Shown here piece after piece: positions 1 through 10,318 of a DNA stretch of 64,000 bases. Position 1 is the first letter of the stretch. Every line of letters starts with the position of its first letter. The notes below the pieces were generated by a model. It worked only from the letters and a program-made list of their open reading frames with translations, searched no databases and was not told where the DNA came from. The translations under genes and the position numbers were made by a program. Origin of the DNA: Heliocidaris tuberculata (lineage: Eukaryota > Echinodermata > Echinoidea > Camarodonta > Echinometridae); contig CM046837.1 in assembly GCA_025618425.1 (NCBI GenBank), forward strand, positions 27,151,793-27,215,792, in the 5' to 3' direction.

Positions 1-269
1 TAAAATTGGGCTTGTGACCTCATTTGATGACCAGTCCGTAAATCACAAGTCATGACACGCGCAAAAATATGCCAGCCAGCCCATGAAGGTTTGCGCCTTT
101 TTGTTGTTGTTGTTGTTGTTGTTCCTTTAGGTGCCGATCAGCGCTTCTCGAGAAAAAAGTCCAAGTTTGAAAAACCCCGTCTCCATCAGCCCGAGTCGAG
201 CGATTCCTGCTCGTTCTTGGAATAAACTCGAGCTTCAGAGCATGCACTTCGAAGAAGGAAAATTTAAAA
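1..269. other. 5' flank, nothing recognised
   Basis: No gene is visible. A short GTT trinucleotide run lies at about 99-122. The rest is unremarkable intergenic or upstream-intron sequence. Confidence 0.4.
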
Positions 270-518
270 AAATATATAGCATAAATGAAGAGAAAAGAGC
301 AAAGAAATACATAAGGAAAAGATAAAAAGAGAAAAGGAAAAACAAAGAAATACATAAGAATAGAAATAAGAATAGATAATGGGGGAAAACAAAGAAATAT
401 ATAAAGAGAAAAAGGAGAGAAAGAAAAACAAAGTAATACATAAGAAACAAAGAAATACATAAGGAAACAGATAAAATAGAAAGAGAAACAAAGAAATACA
501 TAAGGATATATTAGTAGG
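270..518 (+). repeat. Purine-rich minisatellite (AACAAAGAAATACATAAGR)
   Basis: Imperfect tandem copies of about 20-30 bases around the core ACAAAGAAATACATAAG, interspersed with AGAGAAAAGG-type spacers. Long phenylalanine/tyrosine/leucine-rich open frames on the minus strand are products of this repeat, not genes. Confidence 0.85.
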
Positions 519-1140
519 GTGTCTGAAGTCACACTGAAAAGTGTCAGCTTAAAAACGTGCTGATTCAGGGAAAAAATGGCACAATTTTGGGGGCAAATTC
601 ATCCTGTTATTACAATGTGATCTGAATAAATTTTTATCTCATATTTGAAATGTATGAAAAGAGAAAATCCTGGTCATTCTTTTGACACTAAGGACAAGTT
701 TTTAGGCTCACTAGAAACATTAAAATAAGAGATAAATTGCAAACCCTTATATTTGTGTGTATTCAGATTGCCATTTCCCCATGGGTTTCCTATGGGAAAC
801 TGAAATGTCTGTTTTACACAAATTTTGTCACTTTTTCGCAATTTTGCACTGCAATCTGATATTCAAACCTTGAAAAAATTCATACCATCAGAAAGATTGT
901 AAAATTTCGTATCTGGTCATGTAAAGGACAAGTTTTTGACATTAAGTATAAAGTCGTAACAGGTCTCGGAAGCTCAAAATTCGGATTTGTGTGTGTCCCA
1001 TTTCTTAAAAACTACATAGCCTATGTCAGGAAAAAGCTGAAAAATGGTCCGATTTCATTTTCTTATTTTACAGTAATTAACTGGAATTTCTCATGTAACA
1101 TCATATTTCTGTCAGTTTGATGGTTATTATTTTTCAAATC
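519..1140. other. Non-coding spacer between minisatellite blocks
   Basis: AT-rich sequence with no long open frame and no recognised element. It separates two blocks of the same purine-rich minisatellite. Confidence 0.5.
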
Positions 1141-1205
1141 CAGAAAGATAATTTAATATCATTTTGAAATAAGAGAAATAATTTTTTTCTCCAGACTCCC
1201 TAATA

Positions 1206-2575
1206 CTAGGAAAAGATAAAAAGAGAAGGAAAACAAAGAAATATAAAGGGAAGAGGATAAAAAAGAAGAACAAAGAAATACAAATGAATAGATAGAAGAG
1301 TAGACAACGGGAAAACAAAGAAATACAAAAGGAAAGGATAAAAGATAGAAGAAAATACATAAAGAAACATAAAGAAAAGAGGATAACAAGAAGAACAAAG
1401 AAATACATAACAAAATGAAAGAAGAATAAAAAGTGGGGAAAACAAAGAAATACATAAGGAAAAAGATAAAATATAAAGAAATACATATGAAGAGAAGAGG
1501 ATAGAAAGAAGAACAAAGAAATACATTAGAATAGAAAAAAAGAATAAATAATGGGGAAAACAAAGAAATATGTAAGGAGAAAAAAGAGAGAAGGAAAAAC
1601 TAATACATAAACAAAGAAATACATGAGGATAAAGATAGAACAGAAAGAAAAACAAAGAAATAAGGAAATATAAAGAGAAGAGGACAGAAAGAACAAAGAA
1701 ATACATAAAGAAAAGAGGATAGCAAGATCAAAGAACAGAACATGGGAAAAACAAAGAAATACATAAGGAAAAGATAAGAGAAGGAAAACAAAGAAAATTT
1801 GATATCATTTTGAAATAAGAGAAATAATTTTTTTCTCCAGACACCCTAATATTATGAAAAGATAAATCGAGAAAGAAATATAAAGGGAAGAGGATAAAAA
1901 AGAAGAACAAGGAAATACATATGAATAGAAAGAAGAGTAGACAACAGGAAAACATAGAAATACAAAAGGAAAGGATAAAAACATAGAAGAAAAAAAAGAA
2001 ATACGTAAAGAAACAAAGAAAAGAGGATAACAAGAAGAACAAAGAAATACATAAGGAAAAAGATAAAATAGAAAAATAAAGAAATACATATGAAGAGAAG
2101 AGGATAGAAAGAAGAACAAAAAATACATTAGAATAGAAAAAAGGAATAAATGTGGAAAACAAAGAAATATATAAGGAGAAAAAGACGGAAAAACAAAGTA
2201 ATATATAAGAAACAAAGAAATACATGAGGAAAAAAAGATAGAATGGAAAGAAAAACAAAGAAATACGTAAGGAAATATAAAGAGCAGAGGACAGAAAGAA
2301 CAAAGAAATACATAAAAAAAAACAAAGAAAAGAGGATAGCAAAATCGAAGAACAGAAAATGGGAAAAACAAAGAAATACATAAGGAAAAGATAAAGAGAA
2401 GGAAAACAAAGAAATATATAAAGAAAAGAGGATAGCAAGAAGAACAAAGAAATACATAAGAATAGAAAGAAGAATAAAGAATGGGGAAAATAAAGAAATA
2501 CATAAGGAGAAAAAAGAAAGACATAAGGAAAAGATAGAAAGAGAGAAGAAAATCAAGAATTTACATGAGGAAAAT
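1206..2575 (+). repeat. Purine-rich minisatellite with a 646-bp higher-order repeat
   Basis: The same ACAAAGAAATACATAAG core as at 270-518. The boundary segment TATCATTTTGAAATAAGAG occurs at 1157 and again at 1803, and the order of unit variants after each matches, so the array is built from two copies of a roughly 646-bp block. Minus-strand open frames here are low-complexity F/L/Y/S runs. Confidence 0.82.
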
Positions 2576-2781
2576 AATATTTCTAGGATTGGTGTCATGA
2601 ATAAATTAACCCGAGTCAAAACCCGAGTGCGTCTTCACCTGCGAATTAGCGGGCTAATTCGCCAAATAGCGCGCTATTTCACAAAAAACCCGAGTTGACT
2701 TAGGCTTCTAGCTCAAGCTAGAAACCCATGAAATAGCCAGCTAATTGCGTCTTCATTACAAACTAGCTCGAGCTAGTTCTG

Positions 2782-2926
2782 GGCCCTCTTGCATAAAAAG
2801 TTACGATTAAACACAACTCAAAAAATTAAATGCAACTTGATTGTCAACCAATCAGGATCGCGTATTTTGGACTTGCATTAAATTTTTGAGTTGGGTTTAA
2901 TCGCAACTTTTTATGCAAGAGGGCCC
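2782..2926. mobile_element. Hairpin MITE-like inverted repeat
   Basis: GGGCCCTCTTGCATAAAAAG at 2782 is mirrored by an almost perfect reverse complement ending GAGGGCCC near 2926, with arms of about 45 bases. The hairpin sits inside a second, weaker inverted arrangement of GAATTAGCGGGCTA motifs at about 2640-2680 and 2948-2980. Foldback structure is seen directly; class and superfamily are unknown. Confidence 0.7.
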
Positions 2927-3119
2927 TGATCGGGTTAGTTTCCCGGATTAGAATTAGCGGGCTATTTTGGAAACTCGGGCTGATGAAGACGGGCCTATTC
3001 ACACTATTCACGGCGGCATTGGGCGAAAGGCGCTTGGTATAAACAGATCGAATTTCAAAAGGGAACTGCATGTGTGTTAAAGGATGAAGTTACGGTCAGG
3101 CAGGGAAGAAAATGTTTGC

Positions 3120-3960
3120 TTGATGATATTTTTTGATGAATGATGAGTTTGATGAAGATGAATCATCGTTTTGACGATATGATGATGATCATGTGTGTTA
3201 AAGGATGAAGTTACGGTCGGGCATGGAAGAAAATGTTGGCTTAATGATATTTTTTGATGAGTGATGAGTTTGATGAAGATGATATTGATGATGATAATTG
3301 TTTTGACGATATGATTATCAAGATGATGATTATGATAATGATATGATAATTAATGATGATATAATTGTGATGATCATGATGAATTGATGATATAATGATT
3401 ATATGAGTTAATGACGATATGATATGATGGTATGATGTGATGATGATATGATCATATGATGATATGATCATATTATGATGACGATAATATGATAGTTCAT
3501 TTTCATCTCATGATACATTAATAGTTATTGAAAGATGAATTTTAAAAATAGCAATTCTAATGTTGACTATCGTCAAATGCTAGTACGCTACACATTTTGA
3601 AACGCAATTCAGGCAAAGGGGTTCAAAAACCTTTTCTTTAAAATAAAACTAGTGACATATATGAGAGAGAGAGAGAGAGAGAGTCAGAACGAATAATCCC
3701 CCCCCCCCAAAAAAAAGACCTTGTTTTCAGTTTCCGTTATAAAACATTTTCTATATTCTAAATGATCTAATGAGCGTGTCTGTGTGTGTATGTGTGTACT
3801 AGCGATGTGTAACAGTAGACTGTGGTACATGTACATGTATGTGTGTGTGTGTGTGTGCGACTTTCAATAATTGGCGTGTTGATCACGAAGCTGTCGACCG
3901 TGCGTGGGGACTCGCAAATTGTGTATGTGTGTATGAGGAGTGTAGAGAGTAGGCACTTTT
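3120..3960. repeat. GAT-rich tract and duplicated segment upstream of exon 1
   Basis: Degenerate GATGATGAT/ATGATATGAT sequence (3120-3480), then a GA run (3662-3682), poly-C (3700-3709) and GT runs. The portion from about 3350 to 3940 is repeated, with about 90% identity by eye, at about 8940-9540 inside intron 1. Confidence 0.75.
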
Positions 3961-4049
3961 AGTATCTAACCAGATCTTTTCTTTATTCTTTGCCATGTAG
4001 GCAATGTACAGGTACATATTACAATGATATCATTTATATTGTCTTTTAG

Positions 4050-4213
4050 GTTCTGCTGCTGATGGCCCAAGTCCATTCATGATGGGGGTCTTTGAAAAGT
4101 GTCAGATTGTGTTTGACCTTGATGCCGTCAAGGTCAGCTACAAAGTTCGTCAGGGACTGAAGACTAAGGTTGCCCACCATAGTGGTGTTGTGGCATATTC
4201 ACTCAACAAGAAG
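4050..4213 (+). CDS. PARP4: PARP4-like exon 1 (start of BRCT domain)
   Basis: The acceptor is a pyrimidine-rich tract ending TTTTAG at 4049; the donor AAG|GTACAT follows 4213 and leaves phase 0. The likely start is ATG at 4079 (or 4082), giving MMGVFEKCQIVF and ending AYSLNKK. This resembles the extreme N-terminus of PARP4 and the first beta strand and helix of a BRCT domain. The frame stays open upstream to 4050 (SAADGPSPF), so extra N-terminal coding sequence from an earlier exon cannot be excluded. The last 20 or so bases of this exon, with its donor, are the template for the minisatellite in the following intron. Confidence 0.75.
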
Positions 4214-4788
4214 GTACATGATTGCTAGTGATAAAAGACAGTGTATTCACTCAATAAGCCACTTCATAATTACAATTTGTGCATGTGCAGATAATTCATA
4301 AAGGTCATTTGTACCGAGTACAATTGACTTTTACACGCTGTTATTTTGTACGCACCACGATGCGCGCACCAGTACGATTTTACATCCAAGTAGCGCGTCC
4401 ACCAAAACAAATGCGCTTTATACGCGTTAAAGATTGGGGTCATTTCAGGGTCATTTGTACCATGAACTAATTATGAACTGGCTTATATAAGAACGTATGA
4501 TTGTTAGTGATAAAAGACAGTGTATCTTAATACTCATCAAGGAGGTATGATTGTTAGGGATAAAAGACTGTATTCACTCATTAAGAAGGTGGTTGCTAGT
4601 GGTAAACAATGGTGTATTCACTCAATATGATTGAGAAGATATGATTGATAATGATGGTGTATTCACTAAAGAAGATATATGATTACAAATGATAAAAAAT
4701 GGTGTATGGAATTTTCACTCACCATTGTATTCACGCACCCAATAAGAAGGTATGATTGCTAGTGATAAAAGATGTATTCACTCATTAA
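4192..4788 (+). repeat. Exon 1 donor-junction minisatellite (intron 1)
   Basis: Degenerate tandem units of about 40-48 bases, consensus GTGTATTCACTCAATAAGAAG followed by GTATGATTGCTAGTG and ATAAAAGAT. The first part matches the end of exon 1 (coding YSLNKK) and the second part matches the intron donor and what follows it. Units recur at 4237, 4490-4785, about 5200-5230, 8290-8370 and 14918-15103, separated by insertions of other elements. Each good unit carries an AAG|GTATGA donor-like site. Confidence 0.82.
4255..4485. mobile_element. MITE with 18-bp terminal inverted repeats
   Basis: Starts TAAGCCACTTCATAATTA and ends TAATTATGAACTGGCTTA, inverted copies with one mismatch. It interrupts a unit of the donor-junction minisatellite, so it inserted after that array formed. 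Superfamily not assigned; the target-site duplication is unclear (TA or TTA are possible). Confidence 0.65.
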
Positions 4789-5197
4789 CCCTTTCAGGAC
4801 AGGAATTATTTCAGGGCTAAATTGATCACATTTTGTTCTTCAAATTGGCAACAATAATATTTTTTCTTTTAGTACTACAAGATTGTAATAAGGGGTAATG
4901 TCTTTGGAAACAATACACATGGTTAAAAGAATTGGCGAAAAGTTGAAAAAGTTGTCAATTTTGATAAAAAACAATGATTTTGAACCTCTCAATGTGTTGC
5001 CAATTTAAGGATTTTAAATCTTATTCTCCTTTTTAAAATTCCTGGGATCAAACGCAATATTGTCATGTAACAAAAATGGACACAGTGTGTGCAGAAATTT
5101 TTGCTCTTTCTACTCATGTATCTAGTATATTTTTCAGGGCTCTGAATCAAAAGTTATTGAGCCCAACCACAAAATGTGGTCAATTGTCTCGAAAGGG
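4789..5197. mobile_element. piggyBac-type MITE flanked by TTAA
   Basis: A 409-bp insertion starting CCCTTTCAGGACA and ending TGTCTCGAAAGGG, flanked by TTAA on both sides (4785-4788 and 5198-5201). The flanks rejoin as a normal unit of the intron 1 minisatellite. CCCTTT termini and a TTAA target are features of piggyBac-like elements. It carries no transposase. Confidence 0.7.
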
Positions 5198-5230
5198 TTA
5201 AGAATGTTTGATTGCTAGTAATAAAAGGTA

Positions 5231-5494
5231 TTATATCCTACATCATAAAATTCTCGTGCAAGGATTGGCCAGGAATGTCTCACAGGGTCCACTCCCTTTT
5301 CATAAGGACCGCTATTCATAGAAAACAGCTATTCATTTAACATGTGTTATGAATAGCGGTCCTTATAAATAGTGGTCCTTATGAACGGAAGTCCTTATGA
5401 ATAGTGAGGTAATTTGTCTATGGTTTGCTCGCTCTGAAGAAGGACCGCTATTCATACAAAACCTCTATTCATGTAGTCACGCATTATGGATAGT
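5231..5494. repeat. Inverted-repeat segment with AGGACCGCTATTCAT motifs
   Basis: The start (TCCTACATCATAAAATTCTC onward, about 52 bases) is the inverse of 7746-7796. The rest holds several direct and inverted copies of AGGACCGCTATTCAT. It is part of the palindrome-rich surroundings of the Crypton-like gene. Confidence 0.6.
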
Positions 5495-5701
5495 AATCAG
5501 ATATACCTTGCACTGAGAGGCTCCATTGAAATTATGGATTCTCTGAGGTGACTGGTGTACTTGTAGCACTATTTTCTGAGGGGCGCAGCCCCGAAGAAAA
5601 TAGTAACTATGCCAATCACCGAAGAATCCATAATTTCAACTGGTGCCTCGAAAAGAGTGCATGGTATATTTGGTATATATCCTACCAGAGTAAGCTTAGA
5701 T
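5495..5701 (+). repeat. Left long inverted repeat flanking the Crypton-like gene
   Basis: About 200 bases whose reverse complement is found at 8084-8288. It is itself a foldback: TTGAAATTATGGATTC near 5527 pairs with GAATCCATAATTTCAA near 5625, around a centre GGGGCGCAGCCCC. The outer tip (ATCAGATATACCTTGCACTG) and inner tip match only in inverted orientation. Confidence 0.75.
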
Positions 5702-6061
5702 AAACAATAATAAACTAAAGAATCTAGACCTACATGTAGTCCTAGACCTAGACTCTATATGAAATGTATACAACTCACCATATTTGCCCAAAGTCACAAA
5801 AGAGGCCATTGCTTGTAAGTCTTGTCTATAGTCTACTGCAGATCTACATCTACATAGCACATATCCAACGATGAAACCATTTAAACGATGAAAACTTGAA
5901 ACCTGAACTTTCCCCCCAAGTCACAAGAGAGGCTAATAGACCCCTACTCGTAAGTCTAAGGTCTACTGTAGATCTACATGGCACTAATCCAACGGTGAAA
6001 CATTTAAATGATGAAAACTGGAAAACTCGAATACATTTACAGTGTCTATCATGTTTATCAG

Positions 6062-7402
6062 TTATTTGTTGTAGATATTTACCAAGCACCCGTGGAAATT
6101 GAAAGAGTGCGGTTGACTGCTAAGCAAACTCAGTGACACGTTACTACTACTACTAGAACTAGTACTAGGTCTAATACTAGTAGGAGAGGGACGAGTGGGT
6201 GCACTTGCACTTGTTGCACCACCACTATGATTTGTCATATCTTGCAGTGGATATGAGTTCGGAATAGCACTGAACACTCGCTCCAGCTGACTGTCAGTAA
6301 ATATATCATCTGTATCATCTAACAACATGCTGTCCCAATTGTCTGATGTTGATGGTTGATCATTGACATTGATGGGCATATTCTCCACAGGCACAGACTC
6401 AGATTCATTGGCACTGCGCTGGATTTTTGCTGATAATGTCTTAGACATGTCCATTTTGTGTCTTTCACTGGTACGGGCGTAGTTTTTATTGATGTTTCTG
6501 ACCGATGGCCAGAAACAGTCATGATGTGTCGAGATGAGTATCCGGCATGATCTAAAATGGTGATAGTCGTGGCCCGGAGTGAGTGGTTGGTATACATTTT
6601 AGAGCAACCAGCTGTTTCACTTATCTTCTTCATCATCAACTCCAAAGTATGCTTGCCAAGAGGTACATTATCATACCAGATATCATTATCCTCATGCACT
6701 CGCTGCTTTGGTCTTTCCAGGAATTTCATGCATTTGACCACCTTGACTCACCTCTTCATCAGCTTGGTGATTCTTTGTAGACATGTCTTTCATTGTGAAA
6801 CATTCGTGACCATATTCCTCATGTAAAACAAAATCACTAGCTTTCATTCCTCGCAAATTTTCCATTCCGCGATTCGCAAAATATAGCATACAATCCAAGA
6901 AAACTTTGTGTTGTAGCTGCTTAGGCTTTGAAAGGTCAAGACTTTCTTGTATGAGCTTCATATCAGCGTCATTGATGGAGGGGTAGTCGTTCACCGAAGC
7001 CTTCCCCTTTGATTTAAGTTTCACCAATGTGGCCTTGAATGTCCGATTAGAGAGAGAGAACTCCTTAGTCTTGATGTCGACTCCTCTTGACGACAGAAAA
7101 TGCCTTTGAATAGCAAATCTGATGCTATGCATTGTCTTAGCAGAGTAGTCTGTGCCTTTTTTACTCCGAGCACCAGCGTAAAATCGTGACAAAAGTTTAT
7201 CCAATTCAGTGTTGTCCAGCTCTTTATAGTTCACTTCAACGAGAGTGCAATATTCCTTGAAGACGGCTAATCCATACTTTATTTGTTTTTTCGTATTTTC
7301 TGAATCTGTCGATGCAATAAAATCTTTCAAATCGCCATCTTCCAAATCGCCATCTTCAAAGAGATTAAATCTCGGTACGTCACTCAAACTGGAGGCAGCC
7401 AT
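6062..7402 (-). pseudogene. Crypton-type tyrosine recombinase, frameshifted
   Basis: Read from 7402 down. The first frame (MAASSLSDVPRF..., about 225 residues) has a SAM-like core-binding half and then LYFANRGMENLRG, the first catalytic arginine box. The second frame (6741-6319) holds WYDNVPLGKHTLELMMKKIS, then NHSLRATT (HxxR box) and SGHRSETS. The third frame (from about 6490) supplies NYARTSERHK with the probable nucleophilic tyrosine. This box order and spacing is that of the DUF3504/KIAA1958-like recombinases of Crypton transposons. Two frame breaks (near 6730 and 6490) and an apparent shortening before WYDN make it non-functional as assembled. A sequencing or assembly indel could account for either break. 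It is flanked by long inverted repeats, which is unusual for a Crypton. Confidence 0.72.
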
Positions 7403-7584
7403 TTTTGTTGATGTTTACGTTACGCGTACGTTGTTCTTCTGAGTACGATCTAGCGCTGCGCTATCGCTAGACTCACCTTTCAAAATACCCGCGCACGTAC
7501 TGTAAGGTCGTCTGCACTTCACTACGCGCATATACACTCACACACATACGTAAACTGAGCATGAGCTAGCGGCTCTCAGCTCAT

Positions 7585-8000
7585 GCAGAAATATTATCGC
7601 AATATATTGTCGCAATATCGATAGCTTCGAAATATCCAGAAAAACAAAAAAGTGACGTCATAATATTTTTATATCGAAAAATATACGGAGGTCTGACGTC
7701 ACGTGATATCCATTTTTTCTTCATGGTGAAAGTATTTTGTGTCACGTGAGACATTCTGGCCAATCTTTGCATGAGAATTTTATGATGTAGGATATAACCG
7801 TCTGTAAGAATAGCGGTCCTTATGACTAGTGAGGTTACCCCTGTCTCACGTGACATAAAATACTTTCACCATGAAGAAAAAATGGATATCGCGTGACGTC
7901 AGACCGTATATTTTTCGCTATACCAATATTTTGACTCAATTTGTGGTTATTCTGGATATTTCGAAGCTATCGATATCTCGACAATGTATCACGATAATGT
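7585..8000. repeat. Large imperfect palindrome (foldback)
   Basis: GATAGCTTCGAAATATCCAG at 7619 pairs with its inverse at about 7950-7972. GGTCTGACGTCACGTGATATCC and the following 50 bases (7689-7752) pair with 7840-7908. The loop holds a further segment (7746-7796) inverted relative to 5231-5282. Confidence 0.75.
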
Positions 8001-8083
8001 TTGTGCTTGACGTGCCTCAGTGTACATGTATGTAGGTCTACTCTGATTCTACATTTGTTTTTGTTTTTTATTTTTTATAATCT

Positions 8084-8288
8084 GTCTACGTGTATTCTTA
8101 CTCTTGTAGGATATAAATCAAATATACCATGCACTCTTTTTGAGGCACCAATTGAAATTATGGATTCGTTGACATTCATAATAACTATTTTCTTTGGGGC
8201 TTCGCCCCTCAGAAAATAGTGCTATGCCAGTCACTTCAGAGAATCCATAATTTCAACTGGAGCCTCTCAGTGCAATGTATATTTGATT
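8084..8288 (-). repeat. Right long inverted repeat flanking the Crypton-like gene
   Basis: Inverse copy of 5495-5701 with scattered differences. It ends ...CTCTCAGTGCAATGTATATTTGATT at 8288, after which the intron 1 donor-junction minisatellite resumes, so 8288 is a plausible element edge. Confidence 0.72.
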
Positions 8289-8370
8289 ATGGAATTCACT
8301 CAATAAGAAGGTATGATTGCAAGTGCTGAAAGATGGTGTATTCACGCAATAAGAAGGTATGATTGCTTTT

Positions 8371-8697
8371 TTTATGGAGCGCTCTTCCTGCAGGCAGCTC
8401 CTCTGACTGCTCTCCTTTGTTTCGCCTGATTTGTTGAGTTTTAAGTGTTTTCTGTGGACTAAAACATCACCAGTGTTGTTGGAGTAGCCTCAGGATTGTT
8501 CTGGACTTGTAAAAGTGGATTTTAACTAAAAGTTGAGAAGATCCAGCCTTCCACTTTTTCGTACTGTTTCAAGTGTACACTGGTCAAGTGTAGCCATGTT
8601 GCAGCTGGGAGAAAATAATGCATACTGTAAAATTAGGAGATGATAGAATCTTGAAAACATGAAACAACTTTACAAGTAAAAAAAAAAAAAAAAAAAA
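8371..8697 (+). mobile_element. Poly(A)-ended insertion of unknown type
   Basis: Sequence that interrupts the intron 1 minisatellite immediately after TATGATTGC and ends in a run of 18 A (8680-8697). An A-tailed body inside a tandem array suggests a retroposed fragment. No open frame and no recognised family; it could alternatively be 5' material of the LINE downstream. Confidence 0.4.
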
Positions 8698-8879
8698 GGT
8701 TATCAGGAATTCTGAAGGGGGGGTGTTTTAACTTCAAATAACACCAAAAGGGTGTGTTTAAATACCCAAAACATCCCCCCCCCCCTCAGTACGCACATGC
8801 CCTGGACCTCCAGCTGTGGGATGCTGTGGACGCAGCGCTCTCTACGCTCACATGACTCAGTTTTTTTACTTTTCAATGT

Positions 8880-9545
8880 TGGCAGGTCTGAGATAATGAT
8901 ATGATGATGATGATGATTATGATTATAGTAATGATGATCATGATGATCATGATGATATGATAATGATGCTATGATGATGTGATGATATAATTATGATCAT
9001 GATGAATTCATATGATTATATGAGTTGATGACGATATGATATGATGATGGTGTGATGTGATGATGATATAATCATATTATGATGACGATGAAATGATAGT
9101 TCATTTTCATCTCATCATGATACATTAATAGTTATTGAAAGACGAATTTAAAAAATAATAATTCTAATGTCGACTATCGTCTGAATGCTAGTACGCTACA
9201 CATTTTGAAACGCAATTCAGTCAAAGGGGTTCAAGAACCTTTTCTTTAAAATAAAACTAGTGACCTTTGTGAGAGAGAGAGTCAGAGAGAATGAATAATT
9301 CCCCCCCCCCCCAAAAAGACCTTCTTTTCAGTTCCGTTATAAAACTTGCACTTTCTAAATTCTAAATGATCTAATTAGCGTGTCTGTGTGTGTATGTGTG
9401 TACTGGCAATGTGCAACAGTAGACTGTGGTACATGTATGTGTGTGTGTGTGACTTTCAATAATTGGCACGTTGATCACAAGAAACTGTCGGTGACCTTGT
9501 GTGGGGCCTCGCAGTGTGTATGTGTGTATGAAGAGTGTAGAGACT
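8880..9545 (+). repeat. Duplicate of the region upstream of exon 1
   Basis: GAT-rich sequence, CATTAATAGTTATTGAAAG, the GAGAGAGAG and poly-C runs, and the TGTGTGTATGTGTGTACT tract occur in the same order as at about 3350-3940. It is a direct duplication about 5.6 kb apart, placing a copy of the exon 1 upstream flank inside intron 1. Confidence 0.75.
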
Positions 9546-10020
9546 AAAGGAAGCTCACCATTTTCGCCAGGAACATCAATACCATGTGTGAAGTTTGTCT
9601 ACAAAGTGCCTCTTTACGATCATGATGTCAAAATATTCCCAAGGGCTGCTTGTGCAAAATTATTAAGAATCATCATGATCATTGTCTCGAATGAGTTTTT
9701 CTTCATAAGAAATTTCTTAGTATTCCCCTTCCTCTCAAGTACATGTACAGTGTATGTCATTTAAAATTTGAATGAACAAGTGCGAGGGACTGTTGACTGT
9801 GATTACCTAAGGCGCTGGCGTGATTATAGACGATTTCTATGGATTAGATTTAGATTAGATTTTGCACCCATGATTTCCTCTGCCTGTTTTTTGTTTTTTT
9901 CCTCGACTGGTTTATTTCAGGTGCCAAACACAAAGTTTTCCCACAGTGTTAATAGCTTCTTAGGGGTAAATATTAGCTTGTAATTTGTGTTATATATTTT
10001 CGGGTAACCAGGAACCCGCC
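9546..10020. other. Non-coding intron 1 sequence
   Basis: No recognised element. A short open frame is present, but nothing in its translation suggests a protein. Confidence 0.4.
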
Positions 10021-10034
10021 CGAAAAAAAGTCGG

Positions 10035-10310
10035 GTGCCCGAAATGAAAAAATACCTGAAACTCCCACCCACTATTGTGTTCCTTTTGGGGATATGTCTG
10101 ATGAATAGCTACATATACAATGGACAGCATACTGTGTTGTTTGAATACAATCCTGTTTATACTGCATGTAGACCTAAATTTCAATCATCCAAGCCGGCAA
10201 GGAGATTTTGTGGGGTCGAATAAGCTACTATTCCAACTCTGATGCGTCTTACCAAATCTCGCTTCTAAAGGATGGTGACATTAGCCCTAATCCTGGTCCT
10301 GTTGCTGAAA
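10035..10310 (+). pseudogene. LINE N-terminal segment with 2A-like NPGP motif
   Basis: One frame (10035-10223) starts MPEMKKYLKLPP and continues with a hydrophobic stretch (TIVFLLGICLM) resembling a signal peptide. A second frame (10208 on) runs SLLKDGDISPNPGP. The G-D-I-x-x-N-P-G-P motif is the 2A-like ribosome-skipping signature found at the N-terminus of some sea urchin non-LTR retrotransposon proteins. The canonical 2A motif has E at the position of the first S here, so skipping activity is uncertain. The frame change near 10206 and the hAT insertion at 10319 break the ORF. Confidence 0.6.
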
Positions 10311-10318
10311 CTAAGATT

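Noticed and set aside
50..2619. Many long minus-strand open frames rich in F, L, Y and S
   Set aside because: They are translations of the ACAAAGAAATACATAAG minisatellite; all frames are open because the repeat lacks stops on that strand.
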